Origin: CAYRXM01 sp964449465
GTDB taxonomy: Bacteria > Chloroflexota > Anaerolineae > JAFGEY01
Length of the DNA: 64,000 bases
Direction of reading: 5' to 3'
Assembly: GCA_964449465.1 (NCBI GenBank)
Contig: CAYVBK010000009.1
Location: 62,001-126,000, forward strand
The position numbers and the translations under genes were made by a program. This document shows positions 53,131 to 61,864 of the stretch, piece by piece. Positions within the stretch are counted from its first letter, which is position 1. The number at the start of each line of letters is the position of its first letter. Under the pieces are notes generated by a model, which saw only the letters and a list, made by a program, of their open reading frames with translations, had not been told where the DNA came from and did no database searches.

Positions 53131-54555
53131 CTATTCTAAAATCATACTGACCAGGCTCAACGGCGGCAGGGTCACAACCATACCATCGCCGCCGCTCACC
53201 GATTCTGGCGACAATGCCAACTCGCAAACCTGTTCGGATGTCAGCGTGACCTCCGCCGGCCGGCCGGCCAGCCCGCTGACCTGAAAACGACGTTCAGCGC
53301 GGTTATCATTCAAAACGATCAAGGTGTAGCGACCATCGGGGCGACGAAAGGCCAGCGACAGCAGACGCGGGTCGGTGGACTGACTGCCCAATAACACTGC
53401 GCCAGCGGGGATGGTGTTGGCAAACCGCTTGAACATACAAAATGTGGGGTACCGTTCGCCGTTCTTGCCGACCATCGCATCAAAGCCAAGCAGCGTCCAG
53501 ACAAAGGTGCGGCTGGCGTGGCTCCAGGCAATGGCGTAATAATGCGCCTGTGCATAATTCCACGCTGTGCGCCAGGTAGATGGATCAATGGCATTGCCGG
53601 CCTCTTGATACCCCACCTCGGTGGCCCAGACCGGCTTTTGATATGTCTGAGCCGCCTGCCAGATAGCCTCAAAAGCTTTGCGGTCGCGGCTCCACCAGGT
53701 ATGGTAGGACACTGCCGCCGTGCGCCGATGCAGCGTCTCGTCGGCAAACCAGGCCTCGATCCAGCGTACATTGTCGGTGGGCGCGTGGAGGTTGGGCGCA
53801 TGCAAAGTCACATCGGCCAGGCCAAAATGATCAAAAGAATTCACCAACACCCGTCCAGCATCGCGCAATGCCGTCGGCGCAGGATACCTGATGCCGGCCT
53901 CGATGTCCGGCTCGTTCTGCACCTCGGCAAAAGCCAGCGGCACACCGTGATCGCGCAAATGCAAGATATATGAACTGATGGATTCAGCCATTTCGGGATA
54001 CAGTTCGGGCGGAATCTGGCGCGGTTTGCCGCGCGCCAGCCAATCCTCGCAGTTCTCGCACCACTCGGACACACCGCCAAAATCCCACACCCCTACCCCC
54101 AACTCGATGCCCCGCCCGTGCAAAAATTGGGCAAACGGCACATCGTGATTGTTGATAATGTCGTACACCGTGCCAAAGCCATCCCAATTGATGGTATACG
54201 GATCATCGTTGTCATTGGCCGTCTCCCACCAGCCCAGCCACGGGGCCAGGCGGATGTAGGCAATGTCTAGCTCGTCAAAGACAAACTGCACCGCCGACCA
54301 GTTCCAGCCGAGATCGCTGGCATAAGGAAAGGCATAACTGTTCGCCCCGATGCCGTCCATCGTCTGATAGGTCACGGTCATTTGCACGGTCACTACAGGC
54401 GCAACGAGTGTCGCTGTTGGCAGCGGTGTGGGCGCGACAGCAGACGTCGCGACAGGCAGTGGCGTCACCGTTGCCGGCAGTGGTGTGGCGACAGGCGCAC
54501 AACCGCCCAGCAAAACGATAATCCACAGCCAAATCAACCCCGGCCGATGTCGCAT
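53131..54555 (-). CDS. Lipoprotein glycoside hydrolase, GH30-like fold
   Basis: 474 residues. The signal peptide ends in a lipobox (VLLGGC), followed by a Pro/Thr/Val linker of ~40 residues. The catalytic part reads QTMDGIGANSYAFPYASD, as in GH30-type glucosidases/xylanases. A likely acid/base Glu is in FAEVQNEPDIE and a likely nucleophile in VWATEVGYQEAG. A small C-terminal beta domain follows. The ATG at 54555 is preceded by GAGGAGGAGCAAG, better than two upstream ATGs. Family assignment is by motif only; GH39/GH5-like remains possible. Confidence 0.75.
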   Translation of the reverse strand: MRHRPGLIWLWIIVLLGGCAPVATPLPATVTPLPVATSAVAPTPLPTATLVAPVVTVQMTVTYQTMDGIGANSYAFPYASDLGWNWSAVQFVFDELDIAYIRLAPWLGWWETANDNDDPYTINWDGFGTVYDIINNHDVPFAQFLHGRGIELGVGVWDFGGVSEWCENCEDWLARGKPRQIPPELYPEMAESISSYILHLRDHGVPLAFAEVQNEPDIEAGIRYPAPTALRDAGRVLVNSFDHFGLADVTLHAPNLHAPTDNVRWIEAWFADETLHRRTAAVSYHTWWSRDRKAFEAIWQAAQTYQKPVWATEVGYQEAGNAIDPSTWRTAWNYAQAHYYAIAWSHASRTFVWTLLGFDAMVGKNGERYPTFCMFKRFANTIPAGAVLLGSQSTDPRLLSLAFRRPDGRYTLIVLNDNRAERRFQVSGLAGRPAEVTLTSEQVCELALSPESVSGGDGMVVTLPPLSLVSMILE

Positions 54556-54578
54556 CTTGCTCCTCCTCAACCATTTGC

Positions 54579-55403
54579 TCATCGCCCGACAGCCCACCCG
54601 ACCGGACAGAGCCTATCCCACAAGAGCCTTGCATTGGGAGCAACGATCTGTCCGAGCAACCAAAACCTGTTCAGTTCCGATTTGGTCGAGACAGGTTGGG
54701 CAAACAAGGCCGTCCAATAATATGTGCAGGTCTTGTCTTGATGGTACACCAGGCTCACACCCACATGCGTCGCGCCGGCCAACAGCATATTGTCGCAATG
54801 ACCGCTGCTGTCCATCCACCCCTGCACCAGATCGGCCGGCGAGGTATACCCACAGCCCAGATTTTCGGCATACAGAGACCAATCATAGCCTTGCCGAGCG
54901 AGACGGTCGGCCGGCGTCGCGCCATCCGAACCGGTGTGGCTAAACAAGCCGTGCGTCGCCATATCCTGGCTGTGCGCCTGCGCCGCCGCCATCAAGCGGT
55001 CCTCGACCACCAGGGCCGACAGCCCGCGTTCGGCGCGCACTCGATTGATCAGGACAATGACCTCGGCCTCCAATTCGTTGGGCAGCCCAACCGATGTGGA
55101 AATCGGCACAACGGTCGCCGTCGGCAGGGTTGGCGCCACAAGAGTCCGGGTCGGTTGCGGCGCAGCCGGCCGCGTGGAGATCGGCGACGATACGGCAGTA
55201 CGGGTAGCAGAAAGAGTCCGTGTCACCATCGGGGTCCACGTTGCCGCACGAGCCGGCGTGACAGATAGAGTAGACGTAGGACTCGAGGCCGGCGCCTCTC
55301 CAGGCGACCCGGTCGGCGATGATGGCAGCGGCGTGATGGCAAGCGCACAGCCACTCAACAGCCCGATGACACCCAGCCAAACCAACCACAGCCGATATCG
55401 CAT
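54579..55403 (-). CDS. CAP/SCP-domain lipoprotein
   Basis: 274 residues: signal peptide with lipobox LLSGC, a Thr/Pro/Ala-rich linker of ~80 residues, then a CAP (SCP/PR1) domain. HSQDMATHGLFSHTGSDG, YAENLGCGYTS and GHCDNMLLAGATHVGVS are the family signatures, with the putative His/Glu cleft residues. The C-terminal 40 residues are an extension beyond the domain. ATG at 55403 with GGAGGAG upstream. Role at the cell surface; no enzyme activity proven for bacterial CAP proteins. Confidence 0.88.
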   Translation of the reverse strand: MRYRLWLVWLGVIGLLSGCALAITPLPSSPTGSPGEAPASSPTSTLSVTPARAATWTPMVTRTLSATRTAVSSPISTRPAAPQPTRTLVAPTLPTATVVPISTSVGLPNELEAEVIVLINRVRAERGLSALVVEDRLMAAAQAHSQDMATHGLFSHTGSDGATPADRLARQGYDWSLYAENLGCGYTSPADLVQGWMDSSGHCDNMLLAGATHVGVSLVYHQDKTCTYYWTALFAQPVSTKSELNRFWLLGQIVAPNARLLWDRLCPVGWAVGR

Positions 55404-55444
55404 CCTCTCCTCCACATCACAACACCTCTATGCAAACCAGCCGA

Positions 55445-55831
55445 TCATTTTCGAGGGCCAGGGCGGCGGCTCATAGATTCCAGCCACCATTTGACGGTTG
55501 TCTCTTCTTGATCGGAGCAATTGGCGCAAACCCGCCCCGAATAGCGCACAAAAGCCGTAAACACCCGTCCGCACCGCTCGCAGACCTGCTTGTGCGTTCC
55601 ATCTCGATAATGAAACGTCTGACAGCTTTCACACCATATCACTTTGGGGCGGCATTTGGCGCACAGGTGTTTTTCGACATACTGATCACCCACATCCACC
55701 AGCAGCTTTTGCCAGCTCCAATCCCACTGTCCCCAATCCAGCGCCTCGTTAAACATGCGCGCATCGCACACATCGCACGTCACCAGGTCGCCAATCGTGC
55801 CATCCTGACGTTTGACCTGCACAATACTCAT
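55445..55831 (-). CDS. Cys-rich zinc-ribbon protein
   Basis: 128-residue protein with several Cys pairs (TCDVCDA, HLCAKCRP, IWCESCQTF, QVCERCGRV, RVCANCSD), probably binding two or more zinc ions. No known family recognised. The ATG at 55831 follows GAGAGGCAGAG. It precedes the CAP lipoprotein gene in the same direction by 41 bases and is divergent from another zinc-ribbon gene at 55958. Confidence 0.65.
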   Translation of the reverse strand: MSIVQVKRQDGTIGDLVTCDVCDARMFNEALDWGQWDWSWQKLLVDVGDQYVEKHLCAKCRPKVIWCESCQTFHYRDGTHKQVCERCGRVFTAFVRYSGRVCANCSDQEETTVKWWLESMSRRPGPRK

Positions 55832-55893
55832 CTCTGCCTCTCTCATCAATCCGGTTAGAGGTTGAAAAAACGTCTGAAAATAACAATCTCAAC

Positions 55894-55922
55894 GTGTCAA
55901 ATCGGCCATCTTGTGGTATACT
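55894..55922 (+). promoter_or_regulatory. Predicted promoter of the zinc-ribbon gene
   Basis: GTGTCA (55894-55899), 17-base spacer, TATACT (55917-55922), 35 bases before the ATG. Confidence 0.5.
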
Positions 55923-55957
55923 GAGAGCAGACCAGATCAAAAGAAAGGCCGGCTCTG

Positions 55958-56407
55958 ATGCTCGAATTTCAACCTGCGCAAAGATACTATCTGGTATCCT
56001 GCGATCACTGTGAAGCTCAAGACACGATCAAGACCGCCGCCAGCAAACAGCAGGCCGCGCAGATCGCCGCTCGCTGGGGATGGGCCATCGGCGATGCAGA
56101 AGGTGACCTGTGTCCGCGCTGCGTCAAGCTGCGCAAAACCCTGAAAACGCTGTCGCCATCACCGGCTGCGCAAGCGGCGCCCGCCCCCGCACCTGCTCCT
56201 GCGCCCGCAACATCCTCTGCCCATCCCACCACCGACCGACTCTGGGCCAGGCTGTTTTTGGATGAAAGCCCAGACGATGAACAAAATTCGCCATCTGGCC
56301 GCCCGGTATGCGAGCGGTGTGGTCGGCAGTTGGCCTGGACCACCACCCCTCACGAGGCCGGCATTTACCTGTGTGAGCGCTGCGCCCGCAAGCTCGACGC
56401 ATCCTGA
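55958..56407 (+). CDS. Zinc-ribbon protein with Ala/Pro linker
   Basis: 149 residues: an N-terminal CDHC..CPRC ribbon, an Ala/Pro repeat (QAAPAPAPAPAPATS) and a C-terminal CERCGRQL..CERCARK ribbon. The motif VCERCGR echoes the divergent neighbour (QVCERCGRV), hinting at common ancestry of the C-terminal ribbon. AAAGG precedes the ATG. Function unknown; possibly a nucleic-acid or protein-binding adaptor. Confidence 0.65.
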   Translation: MLEFQPAQRYYLVSCDHCEAQDTIKTAASKQQAAQIAARWGWAIGDAEGDLCPRCVKLRKTLKTLSPSPAAQAAPAPAPAPAPATSSAHPTTDRLWARLFLDESPDDEQNSPSGRPVCERCGRQLAWTTTPHEAGIYLCERCARKLDAS

Positions 56408-56412
56408 TCGCC

Positions 56413-57258
56413 TCAAATGGCCCGGATCAGAACCTGTGCCTCTTGCCCCAAGAGCTTGAACCCAAACCACTCGTACAGCCGACGGGCGCGCTGATTGCTC
56501 TCCTGAGTGTTCAAGGTAATGCCCCAGGCGTTGCGCCGCCGAAAAAACTGCACCGTCTCTGCCAGCAAACGCACGCCAATCCCCTCGCCGTGATGATCGG
56601 CGCGCACAGCAATGCGCGAAATGTGTCCGTGATGCCCCATCAAAACGGCATACAGGTACCCCAACACCTGCCCGTCCTGCTCAGCCACCTCAAAAAAAGC
56701 CGAATCGTTCTGCCGGTCGGCCAACGTGGCCGAGGTGTTGCGCCACAGCGGCTCGAAAACGGCTCGCTCAATGTCCAAAATCGCCGGCCAGTCCGATGAA
56801 CGTGCCGGGCGCACCCTGACCCATAGACTGCCCGGCTCAGGAATCTCAAAATCATCTTTTTGCAGAGTCACGATCTGTTCGTGCAGGCTCAAGCCGGCCC
56901 TCAGCAAAGCCTCGATCAGCCAGCGATCCATGCCCACAAATCCCAGAGTGTCCACGCCCATCGGCCGCAGGTCTGCCACTGCCGCGTCGAGCAGTCGGGC
57001 TATCGCCGCATCGGGCGAGCAGGCATCGTCCAGCGCACACACGCGCAGATGCGCCACCGTCTCCGGCTCGACAAACAACCCACAAACCCCATAGAGCCGC
57101 CCATGCCCTTGAAGCACATAAAAGGGATGCTGAAACATTGCCCGACCCAAGTCAGACCAGGGAATTTGCACCACCCACTGCCCGGCCGTCGAGATCAACT
57201 GCTGCACCCCGCTCTCATCGGCCGGGCCAACCGACCGCACAACACCCTCGTCAAACAT
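56413..57258 (-). CDS. GNAT family acetyltransferase
   Basis: 281 residues with an N-terminal degenerate GNAT-like half (VVQIPWSDLGRAMF) and a C-terminal canonical GNAT domain. Acetyl-CoA loop ADHHGEGIGVRLLAE and TLNTQESNQRARRLYEWFGF are visible. The usual R/Q-x-x-G-x-G/A has His instead of the first residue. It may acetylate a protein N-terminus or small molecule. AGGACGCCAGGT precedes the ATG. It converges with the zinc-ribbon gene. Confidence 0.85.
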   Translation of the reverse strand: MFDEGVVRSVGPADESGVQQLISTAGQWVVQIPWSDLGRAMFQHPFYVLQGHGRLYGVCGLFVEPETVAHLRVCALDDACSPDAAIARLLDAAVADLRPMGVDTLGFVGMDRWLIEALLRAGLSLHEQIVTLQKDDFEIPEPGSLWVRVRPARSSDWPAILDIERAVFEPLWRNTSATLADRQNDSAFFEVAEQDGQVLGYLYAVLMGHHGHISRIAVRADHHGEGIGVRLLAETVQFFRRRNAWGITLNTQESNQRARRLYEWFGFKLLGQEAQVLIRAI

Positions 57259-57276
57259 ACCTGGCGTCCTCGCACT

Positions 57277-58581
57277 TTATTCTTTTTGCATGCTCACCGT
57301 CACCGTCCAGGGGTTGGACGCATCGGCAGGCACCTGAAGCACATCCACCACCGATTTGTACTTTTTGGCTACGGCAAACACCTCATATGTCGCCCCTCGA
57401 CGCACCGGCACATTCATGCGATAATTGCCATCTGCATCGCTCTGCGCCGAATCATAAATCAACGTCTTGTCGTTTCCGCTGTCAATAAACTGCTGCACGG
57501 TCACGCCTTCTTTGAGAATCACAAACAGGGCATTCTTGATCCCGCGCTGTGTGTCCACATCGCGCACCTGCCCCACGATCAGCACCTCATCCGCGCCCTG
57601 CGGATCGCCGGCCCCGTCAATTTCCAGCGACTCCCACATCTGGTCATAGAGCGGCACGATGGCATCCCAATTTTCCTTGACCGCCGTAAACACCATGCTG
57701 TATCCCCGCGCCCCAATCACCTTGCTGAACAACACGCCAATGCCGTCAATGCCGTTGCTTCGATACGTAAAGACAATGCCGTGCCAGCCATTCTCCTGGG
57801 GTTTGGAAGCATTTTGTTGCATATTGGAGATATTTTGCGCCAACGCGTCATAGATATACTCGGCCTCTTGCTCCGAATCGGTTTTAGGGTCCGAGTTGAC
57901 CAGCATGATGGCGCTGCCCTTGCCGAGCGGATGCTTGAACACCACCGTAAAATCGCCCTCTTGCACCGTCCAGTCGGCCGGGTAAGAGATGGCAAAGCCC
58001 AGCCTGTCGCTGCGAAAAGCAGCCAACCCGCCGCTCGGCCCGCCGCCATCTCCGCCGCCGGGCAGCGGCAAGGCCGCCATGCCGATCACGGCAAAATCGT
58101 GTGCTTCGGCCAGGTTGCCATCCAGACTCACCTCGACCTTGTAATTGCCCGGCACCCAGTTACCCTGCGGCTCGAGCGTCAGGCCGACAAACGCATCGCC
58201 ACTGATCTGATCTTGCTCAGTCAGGCCGATCACAGTATCTTCTTGGTACCAACGCGCCGAAACGACATTTTGCGGCTCTAAATGCGCCACCTGCACCGAA
58301 ACGGCAAATGTATCCACCGCACTAAAAGTGTTGGTCTCGGCAAAAGGCCGCCCATCTTCGGTCAGGCCGCGGCACAGGCTCACCCGCACAACCTCTGGCT
58401 CGGCGTGCGGCAGGGGTGTGGGCGTGGGCGGCAGCAGAGTGGCCGTAGCAGTGGGCAGCAGCGTAGCCGTAGGCAGCGGTGTCACCTGCGGCTCTTGCCC
58501 GCCAATCTTGATACAGGCCAGCAGCACAAGAGCCAATAGAGAGATGGCGGTGGCCAAAATTCGAGCATTTCTATTGGACAT
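57277..58581 (-). CDS. Surface lipoprotein of unknown function
   Basis: 434 residues. The signal peptide LALVLLACI ends at the lipidated Cys, followed by a Thr/Pro linker (TPLPTATLLPTATATL). The middle part has a FAISYPADW-type PsbP-like domain. The C-terminal ~85 residues look like a carboxypeptidase regulatory-type beta fold (NYRMNVPVRRGATYEVFAVA). A Gly-rich hinge PLPGGGDGGGPSGG separates them. The ATG at 58581 follows AGGATG. It sits with two further lipoprotein or membrane genes and PrsW on the same strand. Confidence 0.7.
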   Translation of the reverse strand: MSNRNARILATAISLLALVLLACIKIGGQEPQVTPLPTATLLPTATATLLPPTPTPLPHAEPEVVRVSLCRGLTEDGRPFAETNTFSAVDTFAVSVQVAHLEPQNVVSARWYQEDTVIGLTEQDQISGDAFVGLTLEPQGNWVPGNYKVEVSLDGNLAEAHDFAVIGMAALPLPGGGDGGGPSGGLAAFRSDRLGFAISYPADWTVQEGDFTVVFKHPLGKGSAIMLVNSDPKTDSEQEAEYIYDALAQNISNMQQNASKPQENGWHGIVFTYRSNGIDGIGVLFSKVIGARGYSMVFTAVKENWDAIVPLYDQMWESLEIDGAGDPQGADEVLIVGQVRDVDTQRGIKNALFVILKEGVTVQQFIDSGNDKTLIYDSAQSDADGNYRMNVPVRRGATYEVFAVAKKYKSVVDVLQVPADASNPWTVTVSMQKE

Positions 58582-58616
58582 GGTCCACATCCTTTCTTGA
58601 TGCGCTCGCGTCCAAG

Positions 58617-59732
58617 TCAATCTTCGGGCATCGGGGCGATGCCTCGAGCCTGCCAGTGACGGACATCAATCAACATGCTTTGGCTCTGATATTTTTGCCA
58701 GTTCTTTTGCCCGGCCGCCAGCGCATCGGCAAAGGTCATGCCCTGGCCCAACACGGTGGTTTCGATAAAAATGTATTGATGCGACCCCCGGTCGGTCTCA
58801 CAGGCGACAAAAGCATGCCCCGGCACCAGCACCAGAAGCGGGTTCATATCCATCGCCTCGATGGCCGAAGCGTAAAGCAGCGTGGTCTCGATGCAGTTAC
58901 CGGCCTGCTGCCGAACCGTCTCGGCAGGCAGGCGGATGCGCTGCACAAAAGTCTTTTCGGTGCTGGACAGCGAAACCGGCGTGCTGACATAGCGCACGCT
59001 ATATTGGTCATTGATCACCCGATAAATGGCCTCCAGTTGGGGTAAAACGCCTTCCGCACCGCCTTGATAGCCGTAAATGGCTTCGCCGGAGATGTACTGG
59101 GTGGCATCGCGCAACAATTGTTCCACCTCAGGCGATGCCGGCGTGACCCAGGCGGCCACATATTCGCGGAAATCGGCTACCAGGTTGCCATTGTCGTCCA
59201 CGATCACCACTACCAGGTCGCGTTTGGACATCATCTGCACCTGAGCCGACTGCTCTTTGAGCAACTTTTCCTGGCCGCCTTGCAAATAGACCAGTTTATA
59301 GTGCCAGGCCGCCACCTGCGCCTCGTTCAACTGATTGCGTACGCCCATCTGCATCACCGGCGTTTGCTCGATGCGGGTCGTCTGGCCGCCGTCGAGTTGA
59401 ATGGTATCCACCGCCTGATCGGTAAATCCCTCGATCCACGAAGTCAGCTTGATCGTAACCGCATTGCTGCCCTGGTTGGTCAAAGTAAACTCAGCCAGAT
59501 TTTGCTGCTTGGCGGTTTTGCCGAGCAGATGATAAAAGGCTGTCGGCACCTGGGCATAATAACGCGCCCGCACATCCACCTGCACCGGTTGTTCTGTCGC
59601 CATTGGCGTCGAGGTCGGCGGCGGCGGGGTGGGCAAAGGCTGCTCGCCGCCAAGGTCAACCTGGATGCAGGCCAACAATAGCAAAATCAATCCCACCATC
59701 GCAAAACCCATTTGCCTGTGCCTGTTGCGCAT
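58617..59732 (-). CDS. Transglutaminase-like lipoprotein
   Basis: 371 residues. The signal peptide ends LLLLACI, so Cys is lipidated. The linker PLPTPPPPTSTPM follows. The C-terminal half has a transglutaminase-like arrangement: RQQAGNCIETTLLYASAI (candidate Cys), LVPGHAFVACE (His) and YIFIETT (acidic). The N-terminal half is a beta domain (FTLTNQGSNAVTIKLTSW). Might be a cysteine protease or crosslinking enzyme at the surface. GAGAGGAGGCGGCC precedes the ATG. Confidence 0.75.
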   Translation of the reverse strand: MRNRHRQMGFAMVGLILLLLACIQVDLGGEQPLPTPPPPTSTPMATEQPVQVDVRARYYAQVPTAFYHLLGKTAKQQNLAEFTLTNQGSNAVTIKLTSWIEGFTDQAVDTIQLDGGQTTRIEQTPVMQMGVRNQLNEAQVAAWHYKLVYLQGGQEKLLKEQSAQVQMMSKRDLVVVIVDDNGNLVADFREYVAAWVTPASPEVEQLLRDATQYISGEAIYGYQGGAEGVLPQLEAIYRVINDQYSVRYVSTPVSLSSTEKTFVQRIRLPAETVRQQAGNCIETTLLYASAIEAMDMNPLLVLVPGHAFVACETDRGSHQYIFIETTVLGQGMTFADALAAGQKNWQKYQSQSMLIDVRHWQARGIAPMPED

Positions 59733-59744
59733 GGCCGCCTCCTC

Positions 59745-60338
59745 TCAATCTGTTCCGGCCAACGAGATCGAGGCCAGAAAACGCCCCAATTCAACCTGCG
59801 CCTGCTCAAAAACGCTCTCGTCGGCGGTGCAGGTGACGATCCAGGTCACATTGCCGTGTTGAAAAATGTAATCCTGGCCGTGCAACACCACCGGCGGTTT
59901 GGGGTTCAGCACATCGGGGCTGACATAGACATAGGCAAATTCGTTGCGCCAGGCTTCTCGCCCGCGCCATTGAATGGCCTCGCCGCCCAACACCTGATAA
60001 AATTGCTGCCCACTCAGCCGGGCCTGGTTCCAGGTGCGCGCCACGTCGTTGTTGGCACCGGCCTGGCTCAACTTGAACACCTCAATCGTGGTCAAAAAGC
60101 GCGCTCCCGATCCAGGATTGGAAATCTTGAGAATTTCGGGCGCAACCACCGATTGATGGCGGATCCATCGGTGATCATAGCTGGCCTTGAACCCATCCAC
60201 CTCGATGTGAACTGAACGTGCCTGCGCCCCCGCCTTGACACCCCAGGCCAGCAACAGAGCCGCCAGCACCACAACCACCACCAACACTTCAGCATACCGG
60301 TCACGCCGACTGGCCCCCGCTTGTCCTTCTGTTGCCAT
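59745..60338 (-). CDS. Single-pass membrane protein of unknown function
   Basis: 197 residues: a short cytoplasmic tail (TEGQAGASRRDRYAE), one membrane helix (VLVVVVVLAALLLAW) and an exported beta-rich domain. The end reads WIVTCTADESVFEQAQ, a PsbP-like pattern also found in the lipoprotein at 57277. The ATG at 60338 has AAGGAG at seven bases. It is followed 12 bases later by the transglutaminase-like gene, so they form an operon. Confidence 0.65.
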   Translation of the reverse strand: MATEGQAGASRRDRYAEVLVVVVVLAALLLAWGVKAGAQARSVHIEVDGFKASYDHRWIRHQSVVAPEILKISNPGSGARFLTTIEVFKLSQAGANNDVARTWNQARLSGQQFYQVLGGEAIQWRGREAWRNEFAYVYVSPDVLNPKPPVVLHGQDYIFQHGNVTWIVTCTADESVFEQAQVELGRFLASISLAGTD

Positions 60339-60357
60339 CGCGCTGCTCCTTTCCATG

Positions 60358-61317
60358 CTAAACCTCACCCTCTGTCGGGGCGGCATCCTGGCCCGATAGG
60401 GTGATGCGGTTGGCCCGACGCATCAGATACCACAACGCCACAAACGTGCTGACCGACATCACCGCCGCCAGCAGCAAACCCGGCCAGGGATTGACATTCA
60501 ACCCGACCTGCGTTACCTCGCCGCGCGCCCAGGTAAACAGGCCGTTCAGCGTGGCCGCCAACAGCACGCCGGCCGTCTGCCACCACACCGGCTCAACCTC
60601 GAATTTGGCGCGGCTGAGAAAATAGCCAGTAATGCCGGCAAAGCTGGCCTGCGCCAGCGTAGTTATGGCAATGCGAATGACCCCCATATACAGGTCTACT
60701 CCGCCGTTGACCAGGACATAGTTGATGTTGAGCATCGTGGCAAAGCCCAATCCGGCTGCCGTGCCATAGACAATGCCATCCACCCGCTCATCAAATTCGG
60801 GCGTCATGTACACGCTGTAACGCACCGCCACATATTTGAGAAACTCTTGGGTGATGCCGATCACCAGGATCGCCCCCACAATGTGCGTCCACGTGTTGGT
60901 TGGCAGCCATTCATTCACCTGAAAAAGCCGCTCCGCCATCGGGATGCCCACCCCGTTGCACAGCAACATGCCCAGCACAAACACCCCGATCACATACGAC
61001 TTGGGCTCTGGTTCCAGGCGATCCTGGCGATAAAAGAACACCATCCAGATCGCCGCCGGAATGATGGACAAAATAATGCCGGTCCAGACCAATGCCGCCC
61101 CGCTCACCCGCGGCTTGAACAGCCAGGATGCCAGCGCCATCACCACCACAAAGGCCAGCACAGCCACAATCTCCACCACCCCCGATGCCCAGATACTTCG
61201 ATGCTCTTTGGTCACCTGACCATAATGCGCTGGACAGTACAATCGCCCGCCCAACAGTCGCGCCTCATCGCCCAACGGCTTGTGACAAATGCAGCAAATC
61301 CGTCCTCCTGTAGACAT
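60358..61317 (-). CDS. PrsW-family membrane protein with N-terminal zinc ribbon, degenerate catalytic motifs
   Basis: 319 residues. C8-x2-C11 and C28-x2-H31 make a small zinc ribbon, followed by seven or more membrane helices. The PrsW fold shows TQEFLKY (157-161 region) and DGIVYGTAAGLGFA (from 180). In active PrsW the first motif is E-E-x-x-K, but here the first Glu is Gln157. The conserved His before the last motif is replaced by Gln223 (LAQASFAGITGY). It may thus be inactive as a protease, or use different chemistry. AGGAGGACAGAGT precedes the ATG. Confidence 0.8.
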   Translation of the reverse strand: MSTGGRICCICHKPLGDEARLLGGRLYCPAHYGQVTKEHRSIWASGVVEIVAVLAFVVVMALASWLFKPRVSGAALVWTGIILSIIPAAIWMVFFYRQDRLEPEPKSYVIGVFVLGMLLCNGVGIPMAERLFQVNEWLPTNTWTHIVGAILVIGITQEFLKYVAVRYSVYMTPEFDERVDGIVYGTAAGLGFATMLNINYVLVNGGVDLYMGVIRIAITTLAQASFAGITGYFLSRAKFEVEPVWWQTAGVLLAATLNGLFTWARGEVTQVGLNVNPWPGLLLAAVMSVSTFVALWYLMRRANRITLSGQDAAPTEGEV

Positions 61318-61331
61318 ACTCTGTCCTCCTG

Positions 61332-61381
61332 AAATGAAACATTTTCATTTAACTTGCTTCAAAACCGAGATCGAGTACAAT
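61332..61381 (+). promoter_or_regulatory. Palindrome and predicted promoter of the archease gene
   Basis: AAATGAAA..TTTCATTT (61332-61350) is an 8-bp inverted repeat with loop CAT. It is followed by TTGCTT (61354-61359), a 16-base spacer and TACAAT (61376-61381). The palindrome lies upstream of the -35 box and could be an operator or a hairpin in the divergent leader. Confidence 0.5.
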
Positions 61382-61420
61382 CCTGGCTGTACCCAACCAA
61401 CCACCGAATCGAGGAGTTCT

Positions 61421-61846
61421 ATGCCTTTTGAATATCTGGAACACCAGGCCGATTTGGGCATTCGCGGCATCGGGGCCACGCCCCCAGAGGCCCTCAGCCA
61501 GGGCGCTCAGGCCATGCTCGCCGCAATGGCCGACACCACCACCATTGCCCCCACCCAGTCATTGACCCAGCACTGCCACGCCTCCGACGTGGCCGCCCTG
61601 TTTGTCGAATGGCTCAACGAGTTGCTCTATCAGCGCGAGGTTCACCACCTCATCCTGGCCGAGGCCCATGTCATCTGCCTGGAGCAAACGGCTGATGGTT
61701 GGGAGTTGCAAGGCATAGCCTCTGGGGAGCACATTGACCCAACCCGCCACGAAATTTACACCGAAGTCAAAGCCGCTACCTTTTATGGGCTGGCTTTTTA
61801 CCAACAAGGCGATCAATACATCGTCCAGTGCGTGGTAGATTTGTGA
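61421..61846 (+). CDS. Archease
   Basis: 141 residues. FEYLEHQADLGIRGIG with its metal-binding Asp, then AALFVEWLNELLYQR and VKAATFYGLAF are the archease signatures. Archease activates the RNA ligase RtcB, which joins 2',3'-cyclic phosphate ends in RNA repair and tRNA splicing. No rtcB is in this window. GAGGAGTTCT precedes the ATG; an upstream in-frame extension is unsupported. Confidence 0.9.
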   Translation: MPFEYLEHQADLGIRGIGATPPEALSQGAQAMLAAMADTTTIAPTQSLTQHCHASDVAALFVEWLNELLYQREVHHLILAEAHVICLEQTADGWELQGIASGEHIDPTRHEIYTEVKAATFYGLAFYQQGDQYIVQCVVDL

Positions 61847-61864
61847 ACAGAAAAGGAGAATACG

